A program made the position numbers and the translations under genes. DNA of 64,000 nt from Thermoplasmatales archaeon (GTDB lineage: Archaea; Thermoplasmatota; Thermoplasmata; Thermoplasmatales; Thermoplasmataceae), in assembly GCA_016806715.1 (NCBI GenBank), contig CP060531.1, forward strand, positions 434,001-498,000, read 5' to 3'. Shown here in pieces: positions 61,307 through 64,000 of the stretch (position 1 is its first letter; each line of letters begins with the position of its first letter). The notes below the pieces were generated by a model. That model was given only the letters and a program-made list of their open reading frames with translations. It was not told the DNA's origin and searched no databases.

Positions 61307-61804
61307 GTGGCAAAAAACGGCGAGTTTATAGCTTTTGTAGGTCTTGATGGTTCAGGCATTTCGACTCATTCGGATCTGCTTGGAAAATGGTGACAGGAAT
61401 CAGGGAAGAGAATATACCCTACAAAGAGGTTTTCTCAAGGACCAATCGGTTTTCTGAAAAGATAGGCACTAAATGGTTATTTCAGAACATTTCAAAAGCT
61501 TCCGGATGTAATGAGTCTCCTTTTTGCCGCAGGCAGGCTTTATGACCTTAACGGCGTAGTTTATGGCCTCAGAGGCAGAGAAGATTCCGCGCAGATAGGA
61601 ATCATCAAGTCAGAAAGCGAGAGATATTACGTTATTTCTGACAGGTATATGCTTTCAGCGCTAGCCTATCAGAGTGTGCTGGTTGGCGAGAGAAGCGTTG
61701 ATCTTGACTGGATGATGGAGCTCAATATACTGGCGAAGATATTCACCCCACATATCGAGGAAAAATCTGGGTACCGGTTAAGAATTCTCGGCCCCTCCAT
61801 TTGA
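61307..61804 (+). pseudogene. Thymidylate kinase pseudogene
   Basis: One frame from GTG 61307 reads FIAFVGLDGSGISTHSDLL, a TGA at 61391-61393, then RFSQGPIGFLKR, a TAG at 61463-61465, then MSLLFAAGRLYDLN, YYVISDRYMLSALAYQS and SVDLDWMMELN. These are the P-loop, LID/DR-box and C-terminal motifs of thymidylate kinase in correct order. The P-loop lysine is isoleucine (GSGIST for GSGKST), so catalysis would be lost even without the stops. No frameshift is needed to align it. Confidence 0.75.
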
Positions 61805-62398
61805 GTTCCCACAAATCTGAAGATTTATGGTGTACTTGATGGAAAGGCCACTCAGGTTCACGGAATACAGATGTGTCACTGTCTTAAAAAACAATTCGTT
61901 CGTGGTCTGCACATATTCCTTGAATACACTTTCGGACATGGGACTGGCCAGTAAGTTGCTTATCTCAAAGCTTTCAGTGTTGTTTGAATACATCCCTTGG
62001 GTATAAATCATAAATGTTTCAAGGGAAAGATACTAACCAATATTCAGGGCTGGATCAACCGGGAAACTGGTTCCGGTCGGTAAACTTACAGGCAGTGTGA
62101 TGTTTGATAGTGCAGTGTCGTTGGTAACGTTAAGTGCATTACCATCCAAGACATAAATACAGCTTGTTTCAGGATCAAACGAGATTCAACTGATGAAGTT
62201 ACACTGTGCTTTTACTCCGATTGTAGTGGCCATGCTGTTTGTGCAGGTATTAATGACCAACACGGACAGTGTAGATTCCTCATCACTAACAAAGTAAACA
62301 TTGTCGTTGACGGGATCAAAAAGACCCATAGAAGTATTAGCCGGTACGCTTATTGTATGAAAAACAGTGGAACTGCCATAGTTTTAAACGTAGAGCAT
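61778..62398 (-). pseudogene. Beta-propeller (YVTN-type) surface protein remnant
   Basis: On the minus strand one frame reads MLYV, TAA (62384-62386), NYGSSTVFHTISVPANTSMG, LFDPVNDNVYFVSDEESTLS, VLVINTCTNSMATTIGVKAQ, TGA (62186-62188), ISFDPETSCIYVLDGNALNV, TLPVSLPTGTSFPVDPALNI, TAG (62033-62035), then MIYTQGMYSNNTESFEISNL onward. Repeats of FDP-x(4-7)-(V/I)YV-(S/L/T)D-x-(S/N)-x-V are those of YVTN beta-propellers common in archaeal surface proteins. Three nonsense codons but no frameshift break it. It overlaps the end of the thymidylate-kinase relic by 27 bases. Confidence 0.65.
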
Positions 62399-62459
62399 AT
62401 TGGCATAAAATGAGGGAGGATATCAGTTTATTATCTCCATTTTTTCTGGCGACACGCTA

Positions 62460-63485
62460 CTAGAGCAGCAGGTTCTCAATGTTCAGCCCATGCCCATTTT
62501 GTTTGTCTTTCGAGGCAAGTAATTTTTTGTACTGGTTGACAGTATGCATCTCGGGCATGTCCACGAGTTCACCCGATTCCAGTTTCTCCACTATTTCCCT
62601 GACGCCTTCTTCAATAGATATCTTCGCTTCGAATCCCAACTCTTCCTTTGCCCTCCTGAAGGAAGCCCTGTAAGACCTGGTATCCGGGTCACCGTACCAC
62701 TCAATTTCTGACTCAATGCCCACAGCTTTCCTGACTGTTTCCGCCAGATCGCTCAGTTTAACGTTCAGCTTGTCCGATCCAATGTTGTATATCTTTCCTG
62801 AAACAGTCTCGGGTTCCGATTCAAGCGTTTGTAAAAGTGCTGCAGAAATATCCTTGATATGAACAAACGGCCTGTACTGGGTGCCATCCCTCATCAGGCG
62901 CACCTTCCTGTCTTTATAGGCATACACTGTCATGGCATTTATTGCAATGTCCAGCCTCATCCTCTTGGAATAACCGAACGCTGTTGCCAGTCTCAGAGCA
63001 GTGGCGGTGAAGTTCCTGTCTGCTATTTTAGTGTTATCCTCCTCGACTGCAACATTGGCCTGGGCATATGCGGTGAGGGGATTGGTAGGGGTATTCTCAT
63101 CCGCTATAGAGTCAAGAAAGCCATACACACTACAAGATGAGGAAACAACATACCTGGAAACCCCAAGCTTTTTTGCAAGTCTTGCTACCCTGACCCTGCC
63201 AAGATAATTGATGTCCCAAGTCTTAATGGGGTCCAGGTCGCCACTGGGATCATTGGAAAGAGCAGCAAGATCGATGACGCCATCGTGTCCTTTCAGCAGG
63301 TTTGGATCAAAGTACCTGATGTCACCGGTTATGAAGTTACACCCCATATCCCGGTACTCGCTTTCAACATCATCATAGTTAAGGAATTTTCTGTCTATAA
63401 CCGTGACCTTGTGCCCCTTCTCAACAAGCATCGGCACGAGAGCCCTGCCTATATATCCTGCTCCTCCGGTTACAAAGATTTTCAT
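62460..63485 (-). CDS. NAD-dependent sugar-nucleotide epimerase/dehydratase
   Basis: A 341-residue extended SDR. FVTGGAGYIGRALVPMLVEK is the NAD loop, VVSSSCSVYGFL the Ser motif and NPLTAYAQANVAVEED carries the catalytic Tyr in a Y-A-Q-A-N context; the usual Lys four residues after Tyr is Asn here, which needs checking. DGTQYRPFVHIKDISAALLQ (about 199-218) is the typical nucleotide-sugar loop. It overlaps the 3,5-epimerase gene by four bases and is the second of at least two genes on the minus strand. Confidence 0.85.
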   Translation of the reverse strand: MKIFVTGGAGYIGRALVPMLVEKGHKVTVIDRKFLNYDDVESEYRDMGCNFITGDIRYFDPNLLKGHDGVIDLAALSNDPSGDLDPIKTWDINYLGRVRVARLAKKLGVSRYVVSSSCSVYGFLDSIADENTPTNPLTAYAQANVAVEEDNTKIADRNFTATALRLATAFGYSKRMRLDIAINAMTVYAYKDRKVRLMRDGTQYRPFVHIKDISAALLQTLESEPETVSGKIYNIGSDKLNVKLSDLAETVRKAVGIESEIEWYGDPDTRSYRASFRRAKEELGFEAKISIEEGVREIVEKLESGELVDMPEMHTVNQYKKLLASKDKQNGHGLNIENLLL

Positions 63486-64000
63486 TGTCTATCACCATAT
63501 TCGAATACATTCTTAATTTCCTTCAGCCCTGGCCACTTTGTATCCTTCTCAGATATAACCGGCTTATCAAAAGGCCACTCCACTCCGACATCAGGGTCAT
63601 TCCATATCAACCCTCCCTCGGAATTTTTGTTATACTCCGACGTTGCCTTGTACAGCACCACTGCATCTGTCAAAGCAAGAAATCCGTGAGCGAAGCCTTC
63701 CGGCACCCACAGAATCAGATGGTTCTCCGAAGATAGTTCTCTGGATACATACTTCCCATATGTAGGGGACCCTGCCCTAACATCCACAGCAACATCAATT
63801 ATCTTACCATGTACTACCCGCATCAGTTTTCCCTGGGAATATGGCGGTTTCTGGAAATGCAATCCCCTCAAAGTACCCGCAACTGAAAAAGAATGGTTAT
63901 CCTGCCTGAAATACCTCTTTATGCCCATGCCAGAGAAGTCGGACTCCTTGAAAGACTCCAGAAAGTAACCTCGTTCGTCTGGAAACGCAATGGGTTCAAT
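63482..64000 (-). CDS. rfbC: dTDP-4-dehydrorhamnose 3,5-epimerase-like protein (5' end beyond window)
   Basis: An RmlC-type cupin whose 5' end lies past the right edge; the frame is open to position 64000 and about 172 codons are visible. FPDERGYFLESFKESDFSGM, SVAGTLRGLHFQKPPYSQGK with the catalytic His, DVAVDVRAGSPTYGK and ILWVPEGFAHGFLAL are diagnostic. The enzyme epimerises C3/C5 of the 4-keto-6-deoxy sugar nucleotide on the way to dTDP-rhamnose or related sugars. RmlA, B and D homologues are not identified with certainty in this window. Confidence 0.92.
   Translation of the reverse strand: MEPIAFPDERGYFLESFKESDFSGMGIKRYFRQDNHSFSVAGTLRGLHFQKPPYSQGKLMRVVHGKIIDVAVDVRAGSPTYGKYVSRELSSENHLILWVPEGFAHGFLALTDAVVLYKATSEYNKNSEGGLIWNDPDVGVEWPFDKPVISEKDTKWPGLKEIKNVFEYGDRQ

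Noticed and set aside
53882-62398. Stop-codon reassignment or programmed read-through explaining the in-frame stops
   Set aside because: All three stop codons occur at sense positions only in relics of mobile or dispensable genes, while intact genes end normally with all three.
1-64000. CRISPR arrays, tRNA and rRNA genes
   Set aside because: No regularly spaced direct repeats and no tRNA T-loop or rRNA core motifs were seen by eye; a covariance-model search was not possible.

Overview
The window looks like chromosomal DNA of an archaeon of the order Thermoplasmatales or a close relative. This rests on an archaellum operon with fused small-gene order flaB-C-D/E-F-G-H-I-J, an archaeal-type PheT start, DUF211, a TRASH-domain copper regulator, many apparently leaderless genes with a TATA element 20-30 bases upstream of the start codon, and GTG/TTG starts. 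Genus cannot be fixed from the sequence alone. No rRNA, tRNA or CRISPR array was seen.

Layout. (1) 0-1.2 kb: 5' end of pheT, a double ribbon-helix-helix regulator and a gamma-carbonic-anhydrase-like protein. (2) 1.3-8.1 kb: a compact archaellum operon from archaellin to the FlaJ platform, followed at 8.2-10.2 kb by a HerA/VirB4-like ATPase that carries a C-terminal nuclease-like domain. (3) 10.2-13.3 kb, minus strand: a CinA-like protein and a metal-homeostasis group (NicO-like exporter, DtxR-type repressor with a visible operator, VIT/CCC1-like membrane protein, DUF211). (4) 13.7-18.3 kb: an amino-acid permease pair, a complete IS1634-type insertion sequence with 27-bp inverted ends and a 6-bp target duplication, and small proteins. 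(5) 18.3-21.5 kb: a divergent copper-resistance locus (TRASH regulator, YHS mini-protein, copper P-type ATPase) with a palindromic operator candidate. (6) 22.8-26.5 kb: a three-gene run of an alkyl-DHAP-synthase-like flavoprotein, an FAD glycerol-3-phosphate dehydrogenase and a diacylglycerol-kinase-like lipid kinase. This combination resembles bacterial/eukaryotic-type glycerolipid metabolism rather than the archaeal G1P pathway.

(7) 26.6-53.7 kb: a large surface-glycan island. It holds the four enzymes expected for activated heptose (GmhA, HddA, GmhB and a sugar nucleotidyltransferase, dispersed among other genes), a UDP-sugar dehydrogenase, three NAD-dependent sugar epimerases/dehydratases, nine soluble or membrane-linked glycosyltransferases, and four large polytopic membrane proteins (three DUF2079 paralogues and one GT-C-like). 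The likely product is a decorated glycan or N-glycan of the cell surface or archaellin.

(8) 53.8-62.4 kb: a decay zone. Remnants of IS66-like, ISL3-like, IS3-like and IS5-like transposases, a group II intron maturase tail fused to an IS3 OrfA, a tyrosine recombinase with two in-frame stops (one at the position of the first catalytic arginine), a thymidylate-kinase pseudogene and a beta-propeller pseudogene are mixed with intact methyltransferases (two FkbM-type). Most of these relics keep one reading frame and are broken by stop codons rather than frameshifts. (9) 62.5-64.0 kb: intact sugar genes resume with an NAD-dependent epimerase and the 3' part of an RmlC-type 3,5-epimerase that runs off the right edge.
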